From Verrucomicrobiaceae bacterium (GTDB lineage: Bacteria > Verrucomicrobiota > Verrucomicrobiia > Verrucomicrobiales > Verrucomicrobiaceae), in contig JAEUHK010000103.1 of NCBI GenBank assembly GCA_016795465.1, positions 1-64,000 of the forward strand: DNA of 64,000 bases, written 5' to 3'. Below the pieces are notes generated by a model, which made no database searches, was not told the DNA's origin, and saw only the letters and a list, made by a program, of their open reading frames with translations. The position numbers were made by a program, and so were the translations under genes. Position 1 is the first letter of the stretch; each line of letters begins with the position of its first letter. This document shows, in pieces, positions 8,986 through 16,176 of this stretch.

Positions 8986-10122
8986 ATGCCAGCCTTTACC
9001 GATCCCTTCAAAGAAGCCCGCGCCGCCACCGGCGTAATGCAGTGCCCGTTTCATGGCGAGAACATCACCATGATCCTGCGGCATGAAGACGTGCGGAAAG
9101 CCGCGAAGGATTGGGAGACCTTCAGCTCCAACGTGCCCTTCCGTGTGCCGATTCCTTCCGAGGAGGACGTGCGCAGCATGCGCCAGCTCCCTATCGAGAC
9201 CGATCCGCCGGAGCACGGCGACTACCGCGCCATCGCCGAGCCATTTTTTACGCGCACGAAAGAGCCCGAGATGATCGCCAAGGTCGAAAACCTCATCGGC
9301 GGCATGCTCGCGGAGGCGATGAAGCGCGAGAGCATCGAGATCGTGCATGACTTTGCGCTCCCGATTCAATCCAAAGCCCTCACCTACCTGCTCAACACCT
9401 CCGAAAAAGAGGCGGACACCTGGATCGGCTGGGGCATCCACGTCTTCAAAGTCACCAACGGCGAGTTCAAGAAAGGCACCGTGCTCGAAGACTACCTCAC
9501 GGCGAAGTTTGACGAAGTCGAAGCCAATCCCGGCGATGACTTTTTCTCCGCCCTCGTGAAAGCCGAGTATCGCGGCCGCAAGCTCACGCGTGAAGAATGC
9601 ATGGGCTATGCGAACCTCGCCTTCGCTGGCGGTCGTGACACGATCATCCTCACCATCGCCTGCGCCATCGGTTACCTCGCCGAGCATCCCGAGGCGCTCG
9701 AATACCTCCGCGAGGACCCGAAACGCATCACCCTGGCCAGCGAGGAGTTTTTCCGCGTCTTCATGCCGCTCACCCACATCGGCCGCGTCTGCCCGAAGGA
9801 CACCGACGTCAACGGCGTCACCGTCAAAGCAGGTGAGCGCATCTCGCTGTGCTGGTCCTCGGCCAATTTCGACGAGACCGCCTTTCCGCAGGCCGACGAA
9901 GTGCGCCTCGACCGTAAACCCAACCCACACCTCAGCTTCGGCTTCGGCACCCACCTCTGCCTCGGTGCCCCGCATGCGCGACTCATCCTGCGTACGCTGC
10001 TGAAGTTCTGCTGCGACCACGTCAAACGTATCCACCTCATCAGCGCCACCGAACGCGTCGAACATGAAGCCAAATTCGACCGTACCCTCGGCTACGACTC
10101 GCTCGTGGTGCGCCTTGAGTAG
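8986..10122 (+). CDS. Cytochrome P450
   Basis: 378-residue soluble bacterial P450. The heme-ligand loop FGFGTHLCLGAP has its Cys at residue 325. The I-helix oxygen-activation motif is AGGRDT at 214-219, and the ExxR pair is present as EEFFR at 253-257. It would oxidise a small hydrophobic substrate using ferredoxin-type redox partners, none of which is adjacent. It is a little shorter than the usual 400 residues, but all core motifs are present. It starts 51 bp after a sulfatase gene and ends at a long palindrome shared with a convergent AraC gene. Confidence 0.93.
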   Translation: MPAFTDPFKEARAATGVMQCPFHGENITMILRHEDVRKAAKDWETFSSNVPFRVPIPSEEDVRSMRQLPIETDPPEHGDYRAIAEPFFTRTKEPEMIAKVENLIGGMLAEAMKRESIEIVHDFALPIQSKALTYLLNTSEKEADTWIGWGIHVFKVTNGEFKKGTVLEDYLTAKFDEVEANPGDDFFSALVKAEYRGRKLTREECMGYANLAFAGGRDTIILTIACAIGYLAEHPEALEYLREDPKRITLASEEFFRVFMPLTHIGRVCPKDTDVNGVTVKAGERISLCWSSANFDETAFPQADEVRLDRKPNPHLSFGFGTHLCLGAPHARLILRTLLKFCCDHVKRIHLISATERVEHEAKFDRTLGYDSLVVRLE

Positions 10123-10292
10123 GTTGGGAATGTTCGGCGAATGGGATATCGCATCGCGTGAAGGCTGGTTCGCCGAACTTCCCGACATCTTTGAGCGCGT
10201 TCGAAGGCTTCACACGCTTCCAAACGTCGGGAAGTTTGGCGAAGGATGGCAAAGAAGAACATGATGACTTTGTCCGCCAAACCTTCCCAACC
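10122..10292. repeat. 171-bp nested palindrome between convergent genes
   Basis: The outer arms GGTTGGGAA (10122-10130) and TTCCCAACC (10284-10292) enclose GTTCGGCGAA and a second, inner pair of arms (TTCGCCGAACTTCCCGAC and GTCGGGAAGTTTGGCGAA). The whole gap can fold into a branched structure. It may end transcription from both sides. Confidence 0.75.
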
Positions 10293-10303
10293 TACGGGTA
10301 AAT

Positions 10304-11158
10304 TCACGACTGCTCGCTGCGATACGCGGCGGGCGAGGTGTTCCGATACTGGCGCATCATGCGGCTGAAGTAGTGGCGGTTCACTAGGCCGCAGGTCTCG
10401 GCGATGGCCTCGATGCTGTCGTCGGTATGGCGGAGGAGTCGGCAGGCTTCGTCGAGGCGGTAGTCGAGCAGGATGCGCATCGGCGGCTGGTTCACCTCCT
10501 CTTTGAAGAGATGGTTCAAATTGCGCACGCTGAGCCCGGCATGGCGGGCGATTTGATCAGCGGTGAGCTTCAGGCCGAGATGCTGGTTCATGAACTCCAT
10601 CGCGCGAAGCACTCGCGCATCGAGCCGCTGCTGCTCCCACACGCTGGCGGGCAGTTTTTTCACGAACTCGCTCACGAGCTGGATGCTCACCCACGGAAAT
10701 CGCACGCTTTGCGGCTTCGCGCCGAGTTTGATGAGCTCGTTGAGCATCGTCTTGTGCGCCGTGGACGCGGAAAAGGCGTAAATGCCCGGCGCGGCACGAT
10801 CCGCGACGGGGCCGAGATTGAAATGGCAGTACCATTTGCTGAACGGCCGCCGCGTGGTCGTGCTAAACGTCGTGCGTGGCGGGATCAGATACACGGTTCC
10901 CGGTTTCAGCACGGTGCTCACGCCGTCGATCTCTACCACGCCGCCCTCCTGCATCGGCCAGTAGAGACGCCAGTAAGGATCATTCAGGCGGCGCAGCTCC
11001 CACTGTTGGAGCTCGATTTTGCGGGTGGTGAGGATGTCCACCGTCACGCCCGGCAGCGCCACGCTGCGATGTCCCTGCACGCGATGCGCCGACCCGGCGG
11101 GCACGACACTGAGGATGGAGGGCTTGTCTGGCATGCGGTTTTGCGGAATCGGATACAA
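10304..11158 (-). CDS. AraC family transcriptional regulator
   Basis: 284 residues. The N-terminal half is a cupin-like sensing domain (VVEIDGVSTVLKPGTVYLIPP near 77-97). The last 100 residues hold the two helix-turn-helix motifs of AraC/XylS regulators, with LTADQIARHAGLS near 195 and EAIAETCGLVNRHYFSRMMR near 250-270. It is the last gene of a three-gene run, 24 bp after the ADP-ribosylglycohydrolase stop. In Planctomycetes and Verrucomicrobia such regulators often control sugar-use genes; the target here is not evident. An alternative start is the Met at residue 9. Confidence 0.88.
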   Translation of the reverse strand: MYPIPQNRMPDKPSILSVVPAGSAHRVQGHRSVALPGVTVDILTTRKIELQQWELRRLNDPYWRLYWPMQEGGVVEIDGVSTVLKPGTVYLIPPRTTFSTTTRRPFSKWYCHFNLGPVADRAAPGIYAFSASTAHKTMLNELIKLGAKPQSVRFPWVSIQLVSEFVKKLPASVWEQQRLDARVLRAMEFMNQHLGLKLTADQIARHAGLSVRNLNHLFKEEVNQPPMRILLDYRLDEACRLLRHTDDSIEAIAETCGLVNRHYFSRMMRQYRNTSPAAYRSEQS

Positions 11159-11182
11159 GCCTGTCAGGAACGCCTCGCGGCA

Positions 11183-12178
11183 TCAAGCGGTCTTTGGCGG
11201 AGATTCGACGGTCTTGGGGTTCAAGCCTTCTCGCAGAGCCTGCGGCAGCCGCTCAAAGCCACACGCGGCTCCCACCAGCGCTCCGACGACGGTGCCGCGA
11301 TGGCAGTTGTCGCCACCGACCATCGTGTTGGCCACGACGGCGGCCTCGAAGTCATCGGCATACTTCCACGCGAGGTAGAGCGCCGCAGGAAACGATTCGC
11401 GGATGTAGCACGCGGGGCTCACATGACGGCCGATCACGACCAAATCGGGCTCTTTGGACCACAGCGCGGCTTTTCGTTCGGAGAACCAACGGCTGCCGTG
11501 ATGCAGGATTGTCTCGCGCAGCGGTTCGCCGAGCATCAGCGCCAAAAGCATGCGCGTGAGTGTTTTGGCCGCGTCGAGCATATCGGCATCGCCGTGCGAA
11601 AAGCCCACATGCTCCACCACCGCGGCGGGAGCTTCTTTGCCCAGGCGGGCACACAGCAAACCGACGCCTGCGAGGCCGCCGATGTGTACATCCGCGCCGC
11701 CGCAGCGCTGCGGCTTCCAGCCACGCGCCAGATGCGTGAAAAAGTGCCGGTGATACTCCTCCACATACGTGTCGCGATGCTTCCCCGGCGTGAGCATGAA
11801 GTCGATGTAGCGCTGCAGGTAGTCATCGAGGTCGTAGCCACCTTTCGCGGTGAGCGATTCATCCAGCACGCGCACGAGCTGGAGGTTCAGCGTGTTTTCG
11901 CCCGCTCGCAGAAAGGGATGATAATGCATGCCCGGCTGACCCCAGTATTGAGCCTGCTCGCGCAGGATGTCGCCGCGCTCATTCAGCGGCGTGTAGCTGG
12001 AGCGCCACAGGATGCTGTCCGGATGCAGCCGCTTTGGCGCGAGGTAGCTGCGGATGATGCCATAGTCGCGCTGCAAGGCTCCGCGGTCGTAATACCAGTG
12101 CGCCGGCATCGCCAGCGCATCTGCGATGTTGGCACCGATGACCATCCCGGCGCAGCGATCTTCGAGAACGTTGTTCAT
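11183..12178 (-). CDS. ADP-ribosylglycohydrolase family protein
   Basis: 331 residues of the DraG/ARH fold. The N-terminus is DRCAGMVIGANIADALAMP, the family opening motif GxxxGxAxGDAxG in altered form. The C-terminal metal motif reads VGGDNCHRGTVVGALVGA near residues 288-305. Family members remove ADP-ribose from proteins, nucleic acids or small molecules. Because several canonical Asp residues differ (ANIAD in place of GDA; GGDNC in place of GGDTD), the catalytic chemistry may be altered. The start overlaps the stop of the upstream FAD oxidoreductase by 4 bases (ATGA), indicating coupling. Confidence 0.85.
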   Translation of the reverse strand: MNNVLEDRCAGMVIGANIADALAMPAHWYYDRGALQRDYGIIRSYLAPKRLHPDSILWRSSYTPLNERGDILREQAQYWGQPGMHYHPFLRAGENTLNLQLVRVLDESLTAKGGYDLDDYLQRYIDFMLTPGKHRDTYVEEYHRHFFTHLARGWKPQRCGGADVHIGGLAGVGLLCARLGKEAPAAVVEHVGFSHGDADMLDAAKTLTRMLLALMLGEPLRETILHHGSRWFSERKAALWSKEPDLVVIGRHVSPACYIRESFPAALYLAWKYADDFEAAVVANTMVGGDNCHRGTVVGALVGAACGFERLPQALREGLNPKTVESPPKTA

Positions 12179-13098
12179 GATTCAAACGAGGTGTTTTGAG
12201 CAAACTCATGTCCTGCCAGCCACGCGTCTTCCACGCGTGAACGACGCAGCGCATCGCCGACAAAGTGCAGTCGCGGAGGCAAAGCGGGCGCGATCAACGG
12301 CGCATCGACCCGAGCGAGCCGCCAGCGATGCCCAAAAGCACCCGCAAAAGCCTCTGCAGGGATCTCCCAACGCTCCTCGACCATCGAGCGAACCAGCGCG
12401 GGATACTCCGCCGGCGGCTTTTCGAGATGCTCGCGGCTGAAGGCCTCGCCGAGATGCGCCACCAACACGGTGAAGCCCGGCGCGATGCGTCCCGGCTTGT
12501 GATTCTCGCAAGCCGTCCACGCCAGCGCCGTGCCCGGATGGCTGAACGCATACGTTTCACGCGTGCGACCGATCCACTCGCCGTGATAGGCCAGCGCGAC
12601 CGCGAGGCACGGGATGTGGTCAAAGGCATGCTCGATGCCGAAAAGCCGGGCCGTCTGCGGCCACGGCGCGGTGCTCACCACGTGGTCAAACTCGGCCAAA
12701 AGAGTCCGCGCATCATCGATTTGGCATTCGGAGCGGATTTCGATGCCTTTCGCGAGTTCACGCGCGAGACGGCTGTTGCCATCGCGATGAATCCAGCGGC
12801 CCGAATCCGGCAATTCGCGGCCATTTTCATCGCGCACCGGCTTTTCCAGCCTCACCAAAGCATCTCCGCAGGCTGCGGTGGCTGCTTCGCGAAAGCGCTC
12901 ATCCCGCATCGTGAAGTATTGCGCCCCGTGATCGATCACATGGCCTTCCCAACGCTTCGAGGCACAGCGACCTCCAAAGCCTCGCGACTTCTCCAGCAGC
13001 GTCACGGCCGCTCCGCGCTGCACGAGCCCGCGAGCCGCCGCGATGCCTGCAAGCCCGGCGCCGATGATGGCGATGCGTTTTCCTGAGAGGTCGTTCAT
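12175..13098 (-). CDS. FAD-dependent oxidoreductase, renalase-like
   Basis: 307 residues. The N-terminal Rossmann fingerprint is IAIIGAGLAGIAAARGL at about 7-23, followed by LLEKSRGFGGRC, then VIDHGAQYFTMRD near 58-70, the hallmark of renalase-like NAD(P)-binding amine oxidases. The C-terminal FAD motif includes LHFVGDALRRSRVEDAWLAG near 280-300. Family members oxidise isomeric NAD(P)H forms or amines; the substrate is not predictable here. I chose the ATG at 13098 because it places the dinucleotide fold at the N-terminus; a Met 6 codons earlier is possible. It is the first gene of an operon with the ADP-ribosylglycohydrolase and AraC genes. Two NAD-related enzymes side by side suggest nicotinamide nucleotide repair, an inference only. 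Confidence 0.87.
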   Translation of the reverse strand: MNDLSGKRIAIIGAGLAGIAAARGLVQRGAAVTLLEKSRGFGGRCASKRWEGHVIDHGAQYFTMRDERFREAATAACGDALVRLEKPVRDENGRELPDSGRWIHRDGNSRLARELAKGIEIRSECQIDDARTLLAEFDHVVSTAPWPQTARLFGIEHAFDHIPCLAVALAYHGEWIGRTRETYAFSHPGTALAWTACENHKPGRIAPGFTVLVAHLGEAFSREHLEKPPAEYPALVRSMVEERWEIPAEAFAGAFGHRWRLARVDAPLIAPALPPRLHFVGDALRRSRVEDAWLAGHEFAQNTSFES

Positions 13099-13165
13099 GC
13101 ATGGCACTACGCCCATGGGTGCCTCGCAGGATTTCTCCTCGCGACAAAAAACATCCCCGCCGGGC

Positions 13166-14344
13166 TCACTTCACGCTCGCGCACACCACCTCACCCGCGG
13201 CATTGCGCACATACACGCGGCCGTTGGCGAGCACGGGCACGCTCCAGCAGCGGCCGGTGAGCAGCGGCGTGCGGGAGATGGGCTCGAATTTCGCCGCGCT
13301 GGCCTTCGCGATGATCAGCTCGCCTTTGGCCGTCATGATGATCAGCTTGCCGTCCGCGGCCATGAGCGAGCAAAAGCCCACGTCAGCCGCATTCCACTTC
13401 TCCGCGCCGGTGGCAAAGTCGATGCACTTCAGCGAGGCCGTCTTGCTCTCATCGCCATCACTGCCGTAAAGATGACCGTCGAGCAGCACGCTGGAGTTGA
13501 ACTGGTTCTTCATCACGCGGCTGCGCCACACTTCCGCAGGCTCCGCGGAGGCCAGATCGAGCAAGGCACAGCCTTTGTTGTAGCCGGAGGAGATGAAGAG
13601 CTTCGTGCCGCTGAGGATGGGATCCGCCGCGTTCACGCCGTAGCTCGTGTTCCAGGTGTGCTCCCACAAAACGGTGCCGTTGCTCGGATCGACCCCTTTG
13701 TAAGCCCGCCGCGTGCTCAGCACCACCTGCTCCTTGCCGTTCACGCGGATCAAATGCGGCGTCGAGTAGCCCGCGGTATCGGCTTCGGACTTCCACACAA
13801 GCTTGCCCGTGGCCTTTTCAAAGGCCGCGCCGTTCTGGCCGATGTTCAGGATCAAATGAGCGCCATGAATCAGCGGCGATCCCGAGAAACCCCACTCGGG
13901 AATCTCCGCGCCGGTCTCCGCGAGGAAGTTCTTCTGCCACACGATCTTGCCCGTGGCGGCCTCAAAGCAGATCAAATCACCCCAGCGGCTCAGATGCCAG
14001 GCCTTGTCCCCCTCGATCACCGGACCGGCGGAGGTGCCGCCTTCGTAGTACTTGTCGCCCAGCTCGGCCTTGTAGCTGTGTTTCCACACCGGCTTGCCCG
14101 TGGCCGCGTCAAAGCAAAACACCGTGTCCTGCCCGTCCGCATGCCCGCTGGTGAAAACACGGCCATCCGCCACCGTGAAGGACGCGAAGCCGATGCCCAC
14201 CTGCGCGGTCCAAAGCTTCGTCACCTCCGTGCCCGCGAGTGTTTCAGTCGAGATGCCATCGCGGTTCGGACCCCGCCACACGGGCCAGTCAGCAGCGGGG
14301 GCGAGGGAGGCAAAGACGGCGAGGAAGAGCAGGGTCGTTTTCAT
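13166..14344 (-). CDS. Secreted PQQ-like beta-propeller protein
   Basis: 392 residues with a signal peptide (MKTTLLFLAVFASLAPA) followed by WPVWRGPNRDGIS, the typical opening of planctomycete/verrucomicrobial PQQ-like WD40-type repeat proteins. Repeated blades contain the pattern DAATGKPVWKH, EAATGKIVWQK, EKATGKLVWKS, DPSNGTVLWEH and DFATGAEKWN. No heme motif or alcohol dehydrogenase active site was seen, so it is more likely a binding or scaffold protein than an enzyme. I chose the start at 14344 for the signal peptide. An attC-like site begins 59 bp upstream of its start codon. Confidence 0.88.
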   Translation of the reverse strand: MKTTLLFLAVFASLAPAADWPVWRGPNRDGISTETLAGTEVTKLWTAQVGIGFASFTVADGRVFTSGHADGQDTVFCFDAATGKPVWKHSYKAELGDKYYEGGTSAGPVIEGDKAWHLSRWGDLICFEAATGKIVWQKNFLAETGAEIPEWGFSGSPLIHGAHLILNIGQNGAAFEKATGKLVWKSEADTAGYSTPHLIRVNGKEQVVLSTRRAYKGVDPSNGTVLWEHTWNTSYGVNAADPILSGTKLFISSGYNKGCALLDLASAEPAEVWRSRVMKNQFNSSVLLDGHLYGSDGDESKTASLKCIDFATGAEKWNAADVGFCSLMAADGKLIIMTAKGELIIAKASAAKFEPISRTPLLTGRCWSVPVLANGRVYVRNAAGEVVCASVK

Positions 14345-14402
14345 GGGGCAAATCGGCCGCCAGTGTCGTGATGCGCCCGAATTGCTCAAGGTGAACTTCG
14401 CC

Positions 14403-14501
14403 GGCTAACGTAGAAGATGAGCCACGGAGGTAGATGGCGCGATTCCGGCGTAAGCCGGAATCGTGACAGCTACCGGAGTTGGCTCCATCGCTTTGTTAGG
14501 C
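14403..14501 (-). other. attC-like integron recombination site 1
   Basis: Read on the minus strand it begins GCCTAAC (14501-14495), matching the R'' consensus RYYYAAC, and ends GTTAGCC (14409-14403), close to GTTRRRY. Between them GATGGAGCCAACTCCGGTAG pairs with the opposite arm (reverse complement GATGAGCCACGGAGGTAG), leaving an extra G in the 5' arm as in real attC sites. A perfect inner hairpin, GATTCCGGC / GCCGGAATC, caps it. It follows the small gene at 14509-14832, in cassette order. Confidence 0.75.
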
Positions 14502-14508
14502 TCAGTTT

Positions 14509-14832
14509 TCATTTCTGGATTCGAGAGAATGTCGTGCGCTCACCGCCGTAATCCAAGATCAATGCTCCGTCTTCAGTGAAGTCATATTTAGTCCGATCTT
14601 CACGTGGATGCGACGGCTGGTTCGAGAGGATATACCCATTCTCGGTGCGATATATGAGATTCATGATTCCGGTATTTCCGCCTTCCGTAATAGAATAGAT
14701 CAGGCGACCGTCAGGAGTGAATTCAGAGACCGTGTCTTCTGCGGTGTCTATGGCAGTGGTAGTGATGAGCCGCCATTTGCCGAATAGCCGTTCGTCTAAG
14801 ACTCTCTTGGGTTTTCGAAAGAAGCTGAACAT
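14509..14832 (-). CDS. Small unknown protein, integron cassette-like
   Basis: 107 residues starting MFSFFRKPKRV at 14832, which also fits the position just after an attC end. The body reads like a small beta-barrel: LFGKWRLITT, VSEFTPDGRLIYS, YRTENGYILSN, YDFTEDGALILDYGGERTTF. This resembles lipocalin-like or META-type domains that score how a prediction departs from a standard, but no firm family was recognised. The coding sequence is AT-richer than its neighbours, which supports horizontal origin. It is bounded by attC-like sites at 14403-14501 and 14853-14945, so gene plus site form a typical cassette of about 450 bp. Confidence 0.75.
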   Translation of the reverse strand: MFSFFRKPKRVLDERLFGKWRLITTTAIDTAEDTVSEFTPDGRLIYSITEGGNTGIMNLIYRTENGYILSNQPSHPREDRTKYDFTEDGALILDYGGERTTFSRIQK

Positions 14833-14852
14833 GCTGATTTGTTTTGTTTTCT

Positions 14853-14945
14853 GCCTAACGCCTCGGATCAGGCGACGGCGAGCGCAAGACGTTGCTGACA
14901 CGACAGATAGCCTTCGAGCCGTTGCCTGCATCCGTTTTGTTCGCC
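14853..14945 (-). other. attC-like integron recombination site 2
   Basis: On the minus strand it runs from GGCGAAC (14945-14939) to GTTAGGC (14859-14853). The arms CGGATGCAGGCAACGGC and (reverse complement) CGGATCAGGCGACGGCGAGC pair with one extra G in the 5' arm. A 93-nt site of the same design and about 85% identity occurs at 62493-62585 on the plus strand. It follows the gene at 14968-15354. Confidence 0.8.
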
Positions 14946-14967
14946 GTTGGTGGTTCCTGTGGTTCGG

Positions 14968-15354
14968 TCATGCACCTGCAATCTGCTCGAATGGTAGTGG
15001 TATCGGCGAGAGTAGAAAAGACAATCCGTCTTCATGTTGCTTCACGTGCCAAACAATCACCCCTTCGGTCGGAACACTGCCCCCGAATGGAAAAATGAAA
15101 GGTGGTAGCCATAGAAGTGATAGCCGTCCGGTCCCCTCCCAGCCGCCTTCATCGGTGAATCTCTTCTGAACTGCTGCCGAAAGTGCCTCACAACGATGGG
15201 CGTCAGTAATGACTCGATGTGGAGGGAGCAAAAAGTGAAGGTTGTCTATCCAGTCGTAGCCGTAGAAATGAAAACCGGCTATGTCACTCTCCTCATAAGC
15301 GACCAACTCACTCAAGTCCTTAGAGTAAGCATCAAAGTCAGGATGGTTCATCAC
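14968..15354 (-). CDS. Small unknown protein, integron cassette-like
   Basis: 128 residues opening MMNHPDFDAYSKDLSELVAYEE. The centre is aromatic-rich (FHFYGYDWIDNLHFLLPPHRV), and the C-terminus has a hydrophobic beta segment (LSLLWLPPFIFPFGGSVPTEG). No known family was recognised; the composition suggests a small soluble alpha/beta protein. It is AT-richer than the neighbouring housekeeping genes. It starts about 20 bases after the end of the conserved non-coding block of the duplicated unit and is followed 23 bases on by an attC-like site, which is the cassette arrangement. The start could also be the second Met at 15351. Confidence 0.72.
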   Translation of the reverse strand: MMNHPDFDAYSKDLSELVAYEESDIAGFHFYGYDWIDNLHFLLPPHRVITDAHRCEALSAAVQKRFTDEGGWEGTGRLSLLWLPPFIFPFGGSVPTEGVIVWHVKQHEDGLSFLLSPIPLPFEQIAGA

Positions 15355-15374
15355 GAACGTCGGTGAGGGGATTG

Positions 15375-15568
15375 GGCGAACAACTCAGATGGTAAACACT
15401 TCTGTCGGTTTGCCAGCACCTTTATAGGCGACCAAAGTGTGGGAAAAGTACAGGCTGAGCGGGTTCATGGTGTGGATTTAGCCGCGCACGACGGAATAGG
15501 GCAACAAAAGTGTCGGATAACATGCCGCATACGGATACTGGAGCCTGTTGGATAACGCCGGAGGCAGG
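15375..15568 (-). repeat. Conserved non-coding block, copy 1
   Basis: Reverse complement of 61931-62125. The part from CCTGCCTCCGG through two GTTATCC motifs to CGGCTAAATCCACACC is nearly identical in both copies. The end nearest 15375 holds the hairpin arms ACACTT.GGTCG and CGACAGAAGTGT. A 27-codon open frame (15385-15468) is present in both copies, but it changes by replacement substitutions, so the conservation looks non-coding. Confidence 0.85.
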
Positions 15569-15760
15569 TTATGGCGTTGGCGGCGCAGGCGGCGGCGGTT
15601 CCTCCGGTAACGACGGGTTCTCCAGGAGATGCTGCTGCATGTAGAGGTTCAGCTTCTCGGGCTGGCGGGGGAACATTGCGGCGAGCTTGAGGAGGCAGAG
15701 GAAGAGCATCAATTGCAGGTTCTCACGGGCGAGCTTATTGCCCTCCTGCCGCTGGCGAGG
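15569..15760 (-). pseudogene. C-terminal fragment of the 61154-61930 protein family
   Basis: On the minus strand, frame-matched translation gives EGNKLARENLQLMLFL, then LLKLA-MFPRQPEKL and LYMQQHLLENPS, ending in a Pro-rich tail APPTP and a stop at 15571-15569. This matches the last 60 or so residues of the intact gene at 61154-61930. Upstream of about 15745 a five-base length difference breaks the frame, and similarity fades by about 15775, so the first three quarters of the gene are missing. It lies in the same order relative to the non-coding block and the inverted-terminus element as the intact copy. Confidence 0.8.
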
Positions 15761-15946
15761 GTCTTTCTCTCGATGAGGCGTTTAAGACCTTTGTTCCTCC
15801 TCTGCGGATCTCCGCGGCCTCGGCGGTGATTCAAATGAACCGCAGAGAGCGCCGAGTTCCGCCGAGAGGAGGATTCGATGCCGTCCTCCGCGTGCTTTGC
15901 CTCTTTGCCCCTTGGCGGCAGAATCGAGCGTGAGAAATGCAAGCTA
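15761..15946. other. Gap with imperfect palindrome, no gene
   Basis: No convincing gene. The stretch at about 15790-15880 can fold back on itself: CCTCCTCTGCGG and CCGCCGAGAGGAGG form the ends, with GCCTCGGCGG and CCGCAGAG inside. Confidence 0.5.
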
Positions 15947-16156
15947 GGCCGTGTTTGAAAACCCACGGCACCGGTCAGGCGAAGCAAGGTAGTCCTCTCG
16001 CTCCGCGAGAGGAACGAAGCGTGGGGCAAGCAGAACGCGGCTGGAAATCCTGGCGCACGGGTGTTGGCGGTGGCCTTTTGCTCATCTCGGCGGAGCGAGA
16101 TGGCCACTTTGCTGGCGCACAGCCGAGGATGCTCCAACAGGTTTTCAAACACGACC
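15947..16156. repeat. 210-bp element with 17-bp inverted termini
   Basis: The left end is GGCCGTGTTTGAAAACC (15947-15963). The right end is GGTTTTCAAACACGACC (16140-16156), its complement with one mismatch. The inside contains the hairpins CCTCTCGCTCCGCGAGAGG and GGCC..CATCTCGGCGGAGCGAGATGGCC. The termini match those of the 132-bp element at 60521-60652. No transposase was found. Confidence 0.75.
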
Positions 16157-16176
16157 TGACGAAAGCCTGATCCGCC

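Noticed and set aside
15937..16170. 77-codon open frame over the inverted-terminus element
   Set aside because: Both ends of the frame lie in the element termini, and the composition is that of its hairpins.
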